From positions 1 to 64,000 of the forward strand of contig NZ_JADWOV010000271.1 in assembly GCF_015767435.1 (NCBI RefSeq): 64,000 nucleotides of DNA. The letters are read 5' to 3'. The notes beneath the pieces were generated by a model, which had not been told where the DNA came from, made no database searches, and was given only the letters and a program-made list of their open reading frames with translations. Positions 34,165 to 42,451 of the stretch are shown one piece after another (the stretch's first letter is position 1; each line of letters starts with the position of its first letter). This DNA comes from Polaribacter sp. BAL334 (GTDB taxonomy: Bacteria; Bacteroidota; Bacteroidia; Flavobacteriales; Flavobacteriaceae). Both the position numbers and the translations under genes were made by a program.

Positions 34165-35040
34165 TTACAAAGAAACTTCTAATTTATAACCAACTCCATG
34201 AATATTGATGAGTTGAATAGAATCATCATCTTGTAACTTTTTCCGCAATTTAGAAATATACGTATCCAAACTTCTTCCTACAAAAACCCCATGATCTTCC
34301 CACACTTTTTTTGTCAATTCTTCTCTTTTGATAATTTGATTAGGTCGTGAAATAAAAATTTCTAACAGCTCACATTCTTTTTTTGAAAGATTAATTTCTA
34401 GTGGTTTCTTAACTAATTTATTTTGCTCAGGATAAAACTCAAATCGTCCAATAATTTTAAAGTTATTTGAAGTCAAAATTTCATTCTTTTTGATTTTTTT
34501 TCTTGAATAAATTTTCACTAAAAAAAGCACTAAAAATAAGGCTATCAAAAAGTAAAAATAAGTTGTATATCCTGTTGAATCATTTGAAGGAATGTCCAAA
34601 AATGTCACCACTATTTTATAACAATTTTTTGGCAATATTCTTCCTGAACATGGAATGATTGTTTTCTCTTGTTTTTGATTCATTTCATAACTATACGCAA
34701 CTTCGTTATTTGAGCATTGAAGCACTTCAACAATATAATTTGATGACAAAGAAGACGTTTTAAAAACATTTTTAAAAATCGCAACTAAAGTATCTGGGGC
34801 AAAAGAAAGAGGATTGTTGAAAGAAATTTGATACTTCAAATCATCAGTTTCTGTTATGGGTAAAATCAATGAAACTGTATCATTATTTGATAACAATAAT
34901 TGATTGCCAACTTCTCTCAACGAGATTTTTACACGCATAGAAAAATCGTTATGATTGTTTTGAAAAGGAGTAAAACTACTCATGCAAAAAAACAGTACTC
35001 CAAAAACCAACATCAAAAAAAGTGTATTATTTCTCTTCAT
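34165..35040 (-). CDS. Membrane-tethered OmpR-type winged-helix regulator
   Basis: A 291-residue protein with an unusual order for a regulator. It has an N-terminal signal or anchor (residues 1-25), a beta-rich region of about 120 residues probably in the periplasm, and one membrane span near residues 160-178 (YFYFLIALFLVLFLVKIYS). A cytoplasmic OmpR/PhoB-type winged helix at the C-terminus follows, with KKECELLEIFISRPNQII, EELTKKVW and SLDTYISKLRKKLQ. There is no receiver domain. The layout resembles an inverted ToxR/CadC, so the exported part may sense a signal and the tethered domain bind DNA. It faces yceI across a region full of decamer repeats. Confidence 0.82.
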   Translation of the reverse strand: MKRNNTLFLMLVFGVLFFCMSSFTPFQNNHNDFSMRVKISLREVGNQLLLSNNDTVSLILPITETDDLKYQISFNNPLSFAPDTLVAIFKNVFKTSSLSSNYIVEVLQCSNNEVAYSYEMNQKQEKTIIPCSGRILPKNCYKIVVTFLDIPSNDSTGYTTYFYFLIALFLVLFLVKIYSRKKIKKNEILTSNNFKIIGRFEFYPEQNKLVKKPLEINLSKKECELLEIFISRPNQIIKREELTKKVWEDHGVFVGRSLDTYISKLRKKLQDDDSIQLINIHGVGYKLEVSL

Positions 35041-35069
35041 TACTGCAAATAAAACCCTTTTCTAGCAAT

Positions 35070-35120
35070 TTTTACATTCATTGACACTTCTTTTACATTC
35101 TTTTGACACTTTTTGACGGG
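35070..35120. promoter_or_regulatory. Decamer direct repeats, likely operator between regulator gene and yceI
   Basis: Five successive ten-base blocks share a TTTkACAyTy-like pattern: TTTACATTCA, TTGACACTTC, TTTTACATTC, TTTTGACACT and TTTTGACGGG at 35071-35120. A 10-base spacing places each on the same DNA face, as expected for tandem binding of OmpR-type winged helices. The blocks end 9 bases before the yceI -7 box TAGTTTTG (35129-35136). Confidence 0.6.
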
Positions 35121-35128
35121 CGTAAAAA

Positions 35129-35136
35129 TAGTTTTG
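35129..35136 (+). promoter_or_regulatory. Candidate -7 box of the yceI operon
   Basis: TAGTTTTG matches TAnnTTTG, 26 bases before the yceI start and just downstream of the decamer repeats. Confidence 0.5.
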
Positions 35137-35161
35137 CTGCATAATCATTAAAACAAGAATT

Positions 35162-35725
35162 ATGAAAACCATAGTAATATTATTTACAATTGCGTTACAA
35201 CTAAACACCACCTTTTTTTCAGAAGAAAAACTTCCAATCGATCTTAAAAAAAGTAGTATCAAATGGATTGGAGAATACACCTTTTATTTTGGTGGACATG
35301 AAGGATTTATTAAAATTAAAGAAGGATATTTAGTAAAGAAAAATAACGTAATTAGCGGAGGTGAATTTGTGATTGATATGAATTCAATCACAAATACGGA
35401 TATAAAGAAAAAAGATGCCAATGAAGGTCTTGTAAATCACTTAAAAGACCCAGATTTTTTTGATGTGAAAAAATTTCCTTTAGCCAAAATTTCGATTACA
35501 AAAGTGGAATATTCAGATAAAAATAATGCGCGATTTGAAGCAAATTTGACCATAAAAGGCATTACAAAACCAATTAATTTTCTAGCGGAATTAAACCCCG
35601 AGAAAAAAGAATTAAAAACTCGTTTTAAAATTGATAGAACAGCTTGGAATGTAAACTATAAAAGTAAATTTAAAGATGGCGCCATTTCTGATGCCATTGG
35701 ATTTGAAGTTTTGATAAAATTATAA
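35162..35725 (+). CDS. YceI-like exported lipocalin-fold protein
   Basis: A 187-residue exported protein of the YceI family, beta barrels that bind isoprenoid or amphiphilic ligands in the periplasm. The segments SSIKWIGEYTF, GGEFVIDMNSITNTD, HLKDPDFFDVKKFPLAKISI and LTIKGITKPINFLAEL follow the family pattern in order. It has a short hydrophobic N-terminal signal without a lipobox Cys. It is first in a probable operon with two paralogous secreted proteins (6- and 11-base spacers) and is divergent from the tethered regulator. Confidence 0.87.
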   Translation: MKTIVILFTIALQLNTTFFSEEKLPIDLKKSSIKWIGEYTFYFGGHEGFIKIKEGYLVKKNNVISGGEFVIDMNSITNTDIKKKDANEGLVNHLKDPDFFDVKKFPLAKISITKVEYSDKNNARFEANLTIKGITKPINFLAELNPEKKELKTRFKIDRTAWNVNYKSKFKDGAISDAIGFEVLIKL

Positions 35726-35730
35726 AAGTT

Positions 35731-36303
35731 ATGAAAAAAACAATAGTGCAATTGCTTTTACTTTTTTCGTTTTTTACTGTTTTAAGTCAGGAAAAAGAAA
35801 CAATTTCCATTTTAAACAATACCAAAAACTGGAAAACAGAAATCATTAATTTTCCAATAGATTGGGCTCCAAACCTAAAACTTACTGGTTTTGAAGAACT
35901 ACTTTTTATGCCAAATTGGTCAAATCCAAAAAGTGATGAATTTTGGTCTTTAGTCATTGGTTGGAAAGTAAGTGCAGCCAATCCTTTAAGTTTAAAAGAA
36001 ATTGAATATCATTTTAAAAGCTATTTTGATGGTTTAATGAAACCAAATCATTGGGCAACTAATTTTCCAGAGCCAGAGGTTCAATTTAAAAAAAACAGTG
36101 AAGAAAAATTTGTTGGAGAAATGAAATTTTTTGACGGATTTTATACAGGAAAAATAATTAGTGTTCATATACTTGGTGAACAAATATTCTGTAAAAATTC
36201 TGAGAAAACCATTGTGATTTTTCGGTTTTCTCCTCAAAACACTGGGCATGAAATTTGGAAAACATTAAATGAAATTAGACAAAATGAAGAGTTGTGTAAT
36301 TAA
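35731..36303 (+). CDS. Secreted protein of unknown function, paralogue 1
   Basis: A 190-residue protein with a signal peptide (LLLLFSFFTVLSQ). I recognise no family. It shares with the next gene the segments FPI, an aromatic FW pair, YFDGL near residue 100, and a C-terminal pattern FC...KT...FRFSP....HEIWKTL..I....LCN. The conserved Cys near the C-terminus and the Cys in IFCKN could form a disulfide. Five bases after yceI, so co-transcription is expected. A role near the YceI ligand or envelope stress is inference from position only. Confidence 0.7.
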   Translation: MKKTIVQLLLLFSFFTVLSQEKETISILNNTKNWKTEIINFPIDWAPNLKLTGFEELLFMPNWSNPKSDEFWSLVIGWKVSAANPLSLKEIEYHFKSYFDGLMKPNHWATNFPEPEVQFKKNSEEKFVGEMKFFDGFYTGKIISVHILGEQIFCKNSEKTIVIFRFSPQNTGHEIWKTLNEIRQNEELCN

Positions 36304-36313
36304 ATTAAAACGT

Positions 36314-36907
36314 ATGAAAAATAAAATTAAAGTAGTTTTTTCAATATTCCTTTTTTGTACATTCTTTTCTTTTGGACAAAATATTACTGTCAATTTGATC
36401 AAAGTAGATTCAACTTGGGCAAAAGAGGCTTTTGAGTTTCCAATAAATTTTGCACAAAGTATCAACTATAAAGGAGTTGCAGAGATTCGTTTTCCTCCTA
36501 AAGGTTGGATACATCCAGAACACCCTTTTTTTTGGTCTTATACCTATGTTTGGAACATTGATTATCGTGAACCATTTACTGCAAATCAGCTAAAAAAAGA
36601 TTTAGAAACCTATTTTGATGGTTTGAATGATGTTCGCGAAAACCACAATCTCCATCAAAAAGCAAGTGCAACAATAACCCTTATGAAAAAGAAAAAATCA
36701 ACTACTTTTTTTGAAGGAAAAATAGACACATACGATCATTTTGCAACAAATAAACGAATTATTTTAAACGTAAAAATTGAAAGTCATTTTTGTAACGAAA
36801 CAAAAAAAACATTCCTTTTTTTCAAGTTTTCGCCAAAAGAATATACTCATGAAGTTTGGGAAACTTTAGATAAAATTGAGTTAAGAGAAGGGTTTTGTAA
36901 TTTCTAA
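36314..36907 (+). CDS. Secreted protein of unknown function, paralogue 2
   Basis: A 197-residue protein with a signal peptide (FSIFLFCTFFSFGQ), clearly related to its upstream neighbour. It has FPINFAQ, FFWSYTYVWNIDYREPF, LETYFDGLNDV, then FCNETKKTFLFFKFSP and HEVWETLDKIELREGFCN. The frame is open from 36269, overlapping the previous gene, but the ATG at 36314 begins the signal peptide. The pair probably arose by tandem duplication and has diverged strongly. It ends tail to tail with brnQ, overlapping 4 bases. Confidence 0.7.
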   Translation: MKNKIKVVFSIFLFCTFFSFGQNITVNLIKVDSTWAKEAFEFPINFAQSINYKGVAEIRFPPKGWIHPEHPFFWSYTYVWNIDYREPFTANQLKKDLETYFDGLNDVRENHNLHQKASATITLMKKKKSTTFFEGKIDTYDHFATNKRIILNVKIESHFCNETKKTFLFFKFSPKEYTHEVWETLDKIELREGFCNF

Positions 36908-38181
36908 TTATGTTGTTTTTGAAAAATATTCCCCAACAAAAACACCAAAAAAGCAGGCAACACCCAACCCAAATTAAACTTCGCAAAAGGAATCCAACTT
37001 TTAATACCAATTAAGTATTCTTCTGAAATAAGATATCCTAAAAAATCAGGAATGCTGAATATAAAAGTGACCAAAACAACCGCTTTAAAAACAAATGCAG
37101 AAGCAAATTTTTCTGGAACAACATTCAGTAAAATCAACACAATCGTTATTGGATACAAAAACATCAATGCTGGTACTGCCAAAATGATGATAAAATCAAC
37201 TTGAAAACTTCCTACTAAAATCCCAATAATTGCGCAAATGGCAGCTGTCATCACAAACGCTTTTTGTGAGTTTTTGCAAATTCCTTTCAGATAATCTGCA
37301 CAACCTGTAACAACGCCAACTGCAGTCGTAAAACAAGCCAACGCAACCAAAACACTCAATAAAATCCTTCCAAAATCACCCAAAGTTTGCAAACTCAAAC
37401 TGGTTAAAATGTCAATTCTTGAAGCATTTTCAGAGAATGTTGCGCTAAATAAAAATCCTGATACAATGAGTCCACCATAAATCAATAACAATCCAACACC
37501 AGCAATCATTCCCGATTTTTTTATCAATGCTTGTTTTACTTCAAAAGTGTATTGATTTCCAACGTTTAACGAAATAATAATTACTGCGCCAACAACAACG
37601 CCTGCAATCGCATCAAACGTTTGATAGCCTTCTAAAATTCCGTCTACAAATGGATTTTCAACTATAGGAAAAAGCATATTTTCTGGTGGATAAAAAATAG
37701 CCAAGAAAATGATGATCAGTAAAATAAATACAATGATTGGCGTCAAAAACTTTCCAATAACATCGATAATTTTTGAACGATTAATAGCGAAAACAAATAC
37801 CAATCCAAAATAAATACTACTTGTTAATAAAGGACTTACATCAAAAAAAGGCTGTACAGACATTTCATGAGTCACTGCAGCTGTTCTTGGTCCAGGAATT
37901 GCAATCGCTATTGCATAGATAAAAAAACAAAAAACGGTGCTGAAAATTGGAGACACTTTTTTGCCAAAATCATACAAAGTTCCTTGCAATTTGGCGTGTG
38001 CAAAAATGGATAAAATAGGTATTACAACAGCAGTGATTGCAAATCCTAATAAAACGATCCACCAATTTACTCCAGATTTTACACCTAATGAAGTAGGTAA
38101 AATCAAATTCCCTGCGCCAAAAAAAAGCGAAAACAACGCAAAACCACTTATCCAAATATCCTTTCTTTTCAATGAATTCAT
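36904..38181 (-). CDS. brnQ: Branched-chain amino acid transport system II carrier protein
   Basis: A 425-residue inner-membrane carrier of the LIVCS family, importing Leu, Ile and Val with a cation. It has about twelve hydrophobic segments. The N-terminal signature FALFSLFFGAGNLILPTSLG (residues 15-34) and GPRTAAVTHEMSV near residue 97 are diagnostic. FDAIAGVVVGAVII near residue 190 is also typical. Length is standard. It converges with the secreted protein gene and is divergent from the small His-rich gene. Confidence 0.93.
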   Translation of the reverse strand: MNSLKRKDIWISGFALFSLFFGAGNLILPTSLGVKSGVNWWIVLLGFAITAVVIPILSIFAHAKLQGTLYDFGKKVSPIFSTVFCFFIYAIAIAIPGPRTAAVTHEMSVQPFFDVSPLLTSSIYFGLVFVFAINRSKIIDVIGKFLTPIIVFILLIIIFLAIFYPPENMLFPIVENPFVDGILEGYQTFDAIAGVVVGAVIIISLNVGNQYTFEVKQALIKKSGMIAGVGLLLIYGGLIVSGFLFSATFSENASRIDILTSLSLQTLGDFGRILLSVLVALACFTTAVGVVTGCADYLKGICKNSQKAFVMTAAICAIIGILVGSFQVDFIIILAVPALMFLYPITIVLILLNVVPEKFASAFVFKAVVLVTFIFSIPDFLGYLISEEYLIGIKSWIPFAKFNLGWVLPAFLVFLLGNIFQKQHN

Positions 38182-38210
38182 CTGCTATAATTTCGTTAAA
38201 AGTAACAATC

Positions 38211-38244
38211 TTTGGAGTTTTACACTAGTTTTCATTTATATTTG
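38211..38244 (+). promoter_or_regulatory. Promoter candidate of the His-rich protein/TonB receptor unit
   Basis: TTTG (38211-38214) and TATATTTG (38237-38244), 22 bases apart, are followed 19 bases later by the first ATG of the small gene. Confidence 0.55.
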
Positions 38245-38262
38245 CGGTGATTTCTTTAAAAA

Positions 38263-38595
38263 ATGATGTCTTTCGCAAAAAATTTCTTGGTAAAAACATT
38301 TAGTGCAATTTTAATTTTTGCGCTGTTATTGCCTTTTGCGGTAAAATTAGAGCACATTTTTGAAAACCACGAACACTCAGTTTGTAGTAGTAAAATTGAA
38401 AGTCATATTCATCAACTCAATGATGATTGTGATTTTTTAAATTATAACATCAATTCATTCAATTACAGCAATAATTTCGTTTATGAAGTTGTTGAAATAC
38501 CTACTTTTTTAGAAAAAAACTACACCTATAACGTTGCTTTTATTGCTTCACACAAAGCAACTTTTTTTCTAAGAGGACCACCTAGTTTGACCTAA
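38263..38595 (+). CDS. Small His-rich membrane or exported protein upstream of a TonB receptor
   Basis: A 110-residue protein with one N-terminal hydrophobic segment (LVKTFSAILIFALLLPFAVK). A short region dense in possible metal ligands follows: EHIFENHEHSVC, ESHIHQ and DDCDF, with six His and two Cys within about 35 residues. It ends LRGPPSLT; I recall small flavobacterial proteins with this RGPP tail beside TonB receptors, but know no name for them. The start may be the second ATG (38266). It lies 33 bases before the receptor gene and is probably co-transcribed. A metal-binding or metal-sensing role is inference. Confidence 0.65.
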   Translation: MMSFAKNFLVKTFSAILIFALLLPFAVKLEHIFENHEHSVCSSKIESHIHQLNDDCDFLNYNINSFNYSNNFVYEVVEIPTFLEKNYTYNVAFIASHKATFFLRGPPSLT

Positions 38596-38628
38596 AGTAT
38601 TCGCTTTATTTCAAACTAAAACAAACAG

Positions 38629-41028
38629 ATGAAAAAAATTATTTTCGTGCTTTTTTGTTTGAATTCCTTTTGGATTTTCAGTCAAAATTGTACGTACACA
38701 CTTAGTGGAATTGTGGTTGATTTTCATGATGGAACAACCATTGATAACGCAACAATTCAGATAAAAAACACCAACAAATTTGCAGTTACTGACAGCAAAG
38801 GAAACTTTGTGATCAGAAATGTTTGTGGTGGAAAAATCGCAATTGTTATTTCTCATATTGGTTGTAAAACATCTGAAAAAAGAATCGTTATTGATGCAAA
38901 TTATCAAGGAAAATTTCTGTTGGAACATCATTCAGAAACCTTAGAAGAGGTTTCTATTTTGGGAAAAACAAATCCAAAAAAAGTATCTTCAATTTCTGAA
39001 ACATTGTTGTCTAAAAAAGTGTTAGACAATTATAGTTCAGGTTCTTTGGGTGATGCTTTGAAAGAAATTGCAGGAGTTTCGTCTATAAATACTGGAAATG
39101 CGATTGTAAAACCCATGATTAATGGCATGCACAGCAGCAGAATTATTGTGATAAACAATGGTGTGCGTTTGCAAGACCAAGAATGGGGAATTGAGCATGC
39201 TCCAAACGTAGATTTGAATTCTTCAGAAAGTATTTCTGTCATCAAAGGTGCAGGAGCTTTGGCTTATGGAAGTGATGCCATTGGTGGAGTTGTGGTGTTG
39301 CATCCAAAAAATCCATTTAGAATTGATTCGCTTTTTGGAAGCACCATAACTGGATTTCAAACCAATGGAAATGGGTATAATGTGGCAACTTCATTGCATA
39401 AAACCTATCAAAAAGGCTATTATATGGATGCGAATACGTCTTATAAACGATTTGGAGATTTTAAAGCACCTGATTATTTTTTGACAAATACGGGTTCAAA
39501 TTCTCTTGGTTTTTCCTTAAATGGTGGTTTTAAAACTTTTGAAACTGGTTGGAATGTTTTTATTAGTTCCATTTCTAGTGAAATTGGGATTTTAGTAGCT
39601 TCGCATATTGGTGGAATTCAAGATTTGGTCAATGCTTTGAATAGCCAACAACCTTTGATTCAAAAAGAATTTAGCTACACCATTGACAATCCAAGACAAG
39701 AAGTCAATCATTTTATAGCCAAAGTGAATTATTTTAAACGTTTTCAAGGTTTGGGAAAACTCACGTTGCAATATGATTTTCAAGAAAATCAACGATTTGA
39801 ATATGACAGAAGAATTGGCGAGAATCGTTTTATTCCAGCTGTAGATTTGAATTTAAAAACGCATTCTACAACAGCTGATTTTTTGTTTGATGCCAACGAT
39901 TTATGGACTTTACAAACAGGAACATTGTTTCGTTTTCAAGAAAATTTTGCCAATCCTGCAACGGGTGTTCGTCGTTTAATTCCTGATTATCAGAAAATAG
40001 ATGTGGGTTTTTATTCGACGATCAAACATCAATATTCAGAAAATCTTTCTTTAGATTTTGGAGTGCGTTATGACTATAATTTCTACGATGTAAAAAAGTT
40101 TTATCAAACGAATCGTTGGAATGCTTTGGGATATGATGTCTTGTTTCCTGAATTGGTGATTCAAGATTTAGGAACCCAATTGTTGACAAATCCGAAGTTG
40201 AATTTTCACAATTTGGCGATTTCTCTAGGAGGAAAAAGAACGCTTTCTGAAGAAAATTCGCTGTTATTCAATTATACATTGGCAACAAGACCACCCAATA
40301 TTTCTGAATTGTTTAGTGATGGTTTGCACCATTCAGCTGCACGAATTGAGTTGGGCTCTTTGACCTTGAATTCTGAAAAATCAAATCGATTTTCGGTCTC
40401 ATTTTTAAGAGAAAACAGCTCCTTCACTTGGCAATTGGATACCTATGCAACCTTCTTAAAAGACTATATTTTCATTGCACCAAATGGCACAGAACAAACC
40501 ATAAGAGGAGCTTTTCCGAAATGGGAATATCGTCAAACAGATGCTTTTTTAACAGGTTTTGATTTGAATCTACAAAAGCAATTTTCAGAAAATTGGTTCT
40601 ATTCCTTGAATACTTCCTACATTTTTGCACAAGACACTAGAGAAAATGAACCTATTATTGATATGCCTCCTTTTCAAATGAGAAACTCCATTCGTTATCA
40701 AAATGAGAATTGGAAAAATTTTTCAAGTGCTTTGATTAGCGAATTTGTAGGAAGACAAAATCGTTTCCCAGATTTTAATTTTGAGCAATTTATAGCAACC
40801 ACTAATAGTACCGTTTTGGTAGATATTAGCACACCTCCAAACGCATTTCATCTGTTACATTTAAAAAACACTGTGGATTTTGATTGGGGAAAACATTCAA
40901 AAATCCAAGTGAGTATTAACGTTAACAATCTTCTCAATACATCTTACAGAGACTATTTGAATAGACTCCGATTTTTTGCAGATGATTTGGGAAGAAATTT
41001 TCAACTTCAAATAAAAATTAATTATTAA
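38629..41028 (+). CDS. TonB-dependent outer membrane receptor, probably for a metal or metal complex
   Basis: A 799-residue receptor. Signal peptide to about residue 19, then a CarboxypepD_reg-like domain (CTYTLSGIVVDFHDGTTIDN, ending SHIGCKT) to about 105. The plug domain spans about 115-225 (GSLGDALKEIAGVSSINTGN, then GAGALAYGSDAIGGVVVLHP). A 22-strand barrel follows, ending in FQLQIKINY with the terminal aromatic. The plug motif LQDQEWGIEHAPNVD is reminiscent of ZnuD-like zinc receptors, and the His-rich upstream protein points the same way. It takes energy from TonB-ExbBD encoded elsewhere. Substrate identity is inference. Confidence 0.88.
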   Translation: MKKIIFVLFCLNSFWIFSQNCTYTLSGIVVDFHDGTTIDNATIQIKNTNKFAVTDSKGNFVIRNVCGGKIAIVISHIGCKTSEKRIVIDANYQGKFLLEHHSETLEEVSILGKTNPKKVSSISETLLSKKVLDNYSSGSLGDALKEIAGVSSINTGNAIVKPMINGMHSSRIIVINNGVRLQDQEWGIEHAPNVDLNSSESISVIKGAGALAYGSDAIGGVVVLHPKNPFRIDSLFGSTITGFQTNGNGYNVATSLHKTYQKGYYMDANTSYKRFGDFKAPDYFLTNTGSNSLGFSLNGGFKTFETGWNVFISSISSEIGILVASHIGGIQDLVNALNSQQPLIQKEFSYTIDNPRQEVNHFIAKVNYFKRFQGLGKLTLQYDFQENQRFEYDRRIGENRFIPAVDLNLKTHSTTADFLFDANDLWTLQTGTLFRFQENFANPATGVRRLIPDYQKIDVGFYSTIKHQYSENLSLDFGVRYDYNFYDVKKFYQTNRWNALGYDVLFPELVIQDLGTQLLTNPKLNFHNLAISLGGKRTLSEENSLLFNYTLATRPPNISELFSDGLHHSAARIELGSLTLNSEKSNRFSVSFLRENSSFTWQLDTYATFLKDYIFIAPNGTEQTIRGAFPKWEYRQTDAFLTGFDLNLQKQFSENWFYSLNTSYIFAQDTRENEPIIDMPPFQMRNSIRYQNENWKNFSSALISEFVGRQNRFPDFNFEQFIATTNSTVLVDISTPPNAFHLLHLKNTVDFDWGKHSKIQVSINVNNLLNTSYRDYLNRLRFFADDLGRNFQLQIKINY

Positions 41029-41048
41029 AAATTTTAAAAAACAAAAAC

Positions 41049-41606
41049 ATGAAAAAATATATTTTAGTATTCAGTACAGTGATTGCAATGACGTTAACAT
41101 CTTGTTCAAATGATGATCCAGAAATCATCAATGAAGAGGAAGTAATCACCACATTAGAAGTAACTTTAATTCCACAAGGAGGAGGAACAACAGTAACTTT
41201 AGTAAGTCGTGATTTAGATGGAGATGGACCCAATGCTCCTGTTGTCTCTGTTTCTGGAGCATTACAAGCCAATAAAACTTATGCAGGTTCAGTTAAAGTG
41301 CTCAATGAAACAGAAACTCCCGCTGAAAACATTACTTTAGAAGTGGAAGGAGAAGGTTATGAGCACCAATTTTTCTATACATTTTCTAACAGTATTGCAA
41401 CTGTAGCTTATACTGATCAAGATAAAAATGGCAGACCAATTGGAATTACTTTTAATCTAACAACAACCTCTGCTGGTATTGGAAACCTGACAGTGACTTT
41501 GCGTCATGAACCAAATAAAACTGCTGCTGGAGTTGTTGCTGGAAACATCACCAATGCTGGTGGGGAAACAGATGTAGAAGTAAATTTTTCACTTACAGTA
41601 AATTAA
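41049..41606 (+). CDS. Lipoprotein partner of the TonB receptor
   Basis: A 185-residue lipoprotein (lipobox LTSC, Cys19). The mature part is a beta-rich domain with VTLIPQGGGTTVTLVSRDLDG, a Gln/Asn-rich middle and EGEGYEHQFFYTFSN near residue 105. It ends GNITNAGGETDVEVNFSLTV. I recall homologues annotated as periplasmic-binding-fold proteins and often found after TonB receptors. It starts 20 bases after the receptor stop and ends at a terminator, closing the three-gene unit. It may hand substrate to the receptor or bind it in the periplasm. Confidence 0.7.
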   Translation: MKKYILVFSTVIAMTLTSCSNDDPEIINEEEVITTLEVTLIPQGGGTTVTLVSRDLDGDGPNAPVVSVSGALQANKTYAGSVKVLNETETPAENITLEVEGEGYEHQFFYTFSNSIATVAYTDQDKNGRPIGITFNLTTTSAGIGNLTVTLRHEPNKTAAGVVAGNITNAGGETDVEVNFSLTVN

Positions 41607-41629
41607 TTTTTCCAAAATATTTGAATGAT

Positions 41630-41653
41630 AAAAGCGGGTTTTTACTCGCTTTT
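41630..41653 (+). terminator. Hairpin terminator of the metal-receptor unit
   Basis: AAAAGCGGGT pairs with ACTCGCTTTT around TTTT, followed by ATTTTT. It lies 24 bases after the lipoprotein stop and shows that the upstream ATG-like start of the next frame (41621) is not the true start. Confidence 0.75.
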
Positions 41654-41668
41654 ATTTTTCTTTGCAGT

Positions 41669-42451
41669 ATGTATGTAGAACACAAAGGCGCGCGCATTTT
41701 TTATGAAGTTGAAGGCACAGGAAATGCCCTCGTTTTGCTTCATGGCTTTTTAGAAAATTCAACCATGTGGAAATCATTAATTCCTTCACTTTCAAAGAGA
41801 AATAAAGTCATTTCGATTGATTTATTAGGTCATGGAAAATCAGATTGTTTAGGATATGTGCATTCCATGGAATTGTTTTCAGAGACCATTGAAGCCGTTT
41901 TAAAACATCTAAAAATCAGAAAATGTACGCTTATTGGGCATTCTTTAGGAGGTTATGTTGCATTGGCTTTTGTAGATAAAAATCCCGCAAAAGTTAAAGG
42001 ATTGTGCTTGCTAAATTCCACTTCAAACGAAGATTCTGAAGAGCGAAAAGACATCAGAACAAGAGCCAATAAAATGGTGCAAACCAATTTTGAAAGTATG
42101 GTGAAATTGTCGATTTCAAATTTGTTTTATCAAGAAAATATTTCACTTTTCACCTCAGAAATTGAAATCCTGAAAAAAGAAGCACTTACCACTTCTTTGC
42201 AAGGATATATGGCTGCGCAAGAAGGCATGAAAATAAGACCCAATAGAAATCATGTTTTAAAAAATGCTCAATTTAAAAAACTATTGATTATTGGTGAAAA
42301 AGATCCTGTATTGGATTCCAAAATTTCTATAGAAGAAGCAGAAAAAACCAATACCAATTTTGTTATTTTATCTGGTGGACACATGAATTATGTGGAAAAT
42401 TCAGCCGAACTTACAGATGTTTTGAAAACTTTTTTGACACAAAAAGGCTAG
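41669..42451 (+). CDS. Alpha/beta hydrolase
   Basis: A 260-residue alpha/beta-hydrolase. Oxyanion-hole segment LLHGFLENSTMW near residue 24, nucleophile elbow IGHSLGGYVAL near residue 90, acid in GEKDPVLDS near 213 and catalytic His in SGGHMNYVEN near 238. The frame is open from 41621, but that region is the terminator of the preceding unit, so I start at the ATG at 41669 (MYVEHKGARIFYE). It overlaps thiL tail to tail by four bases (CTAG serves both stops). The substrate is unknown; carboxylesterase-like or MenH-like chemistry is possible. Confidence 0.83.
   Translation: MYVEHKGARIFYEVEGTGNALVLLHGFLENSTMWKSLIPSLSKRNKVISIDLLGHGKSDCLGYVHSMELFSETIEAVLKHLKIRKCTLIGHSLGGYVALAFVDKNPAKVKGLCLLNSTSNEDSEERKDIRTRANKMVQTNFESMVKLSISNLFYQENISLFTSEIEILKKEALTTSLQGYMAAQEGMKIRPNRNHVLKNAQFKKLLIIGEKDPVLDSKISIEEAEKTNTNFVILSGGHMNYVENSAELTDVLKTFLTQKG

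Noticed and set aside
41621-41668. Earlier start for the second alpha/beta hydrolase
   Set aside because: This stretch is the terminator hairpin of the preceding unit; the ATG at 41669 gives a normal hydrolase N-terminus.
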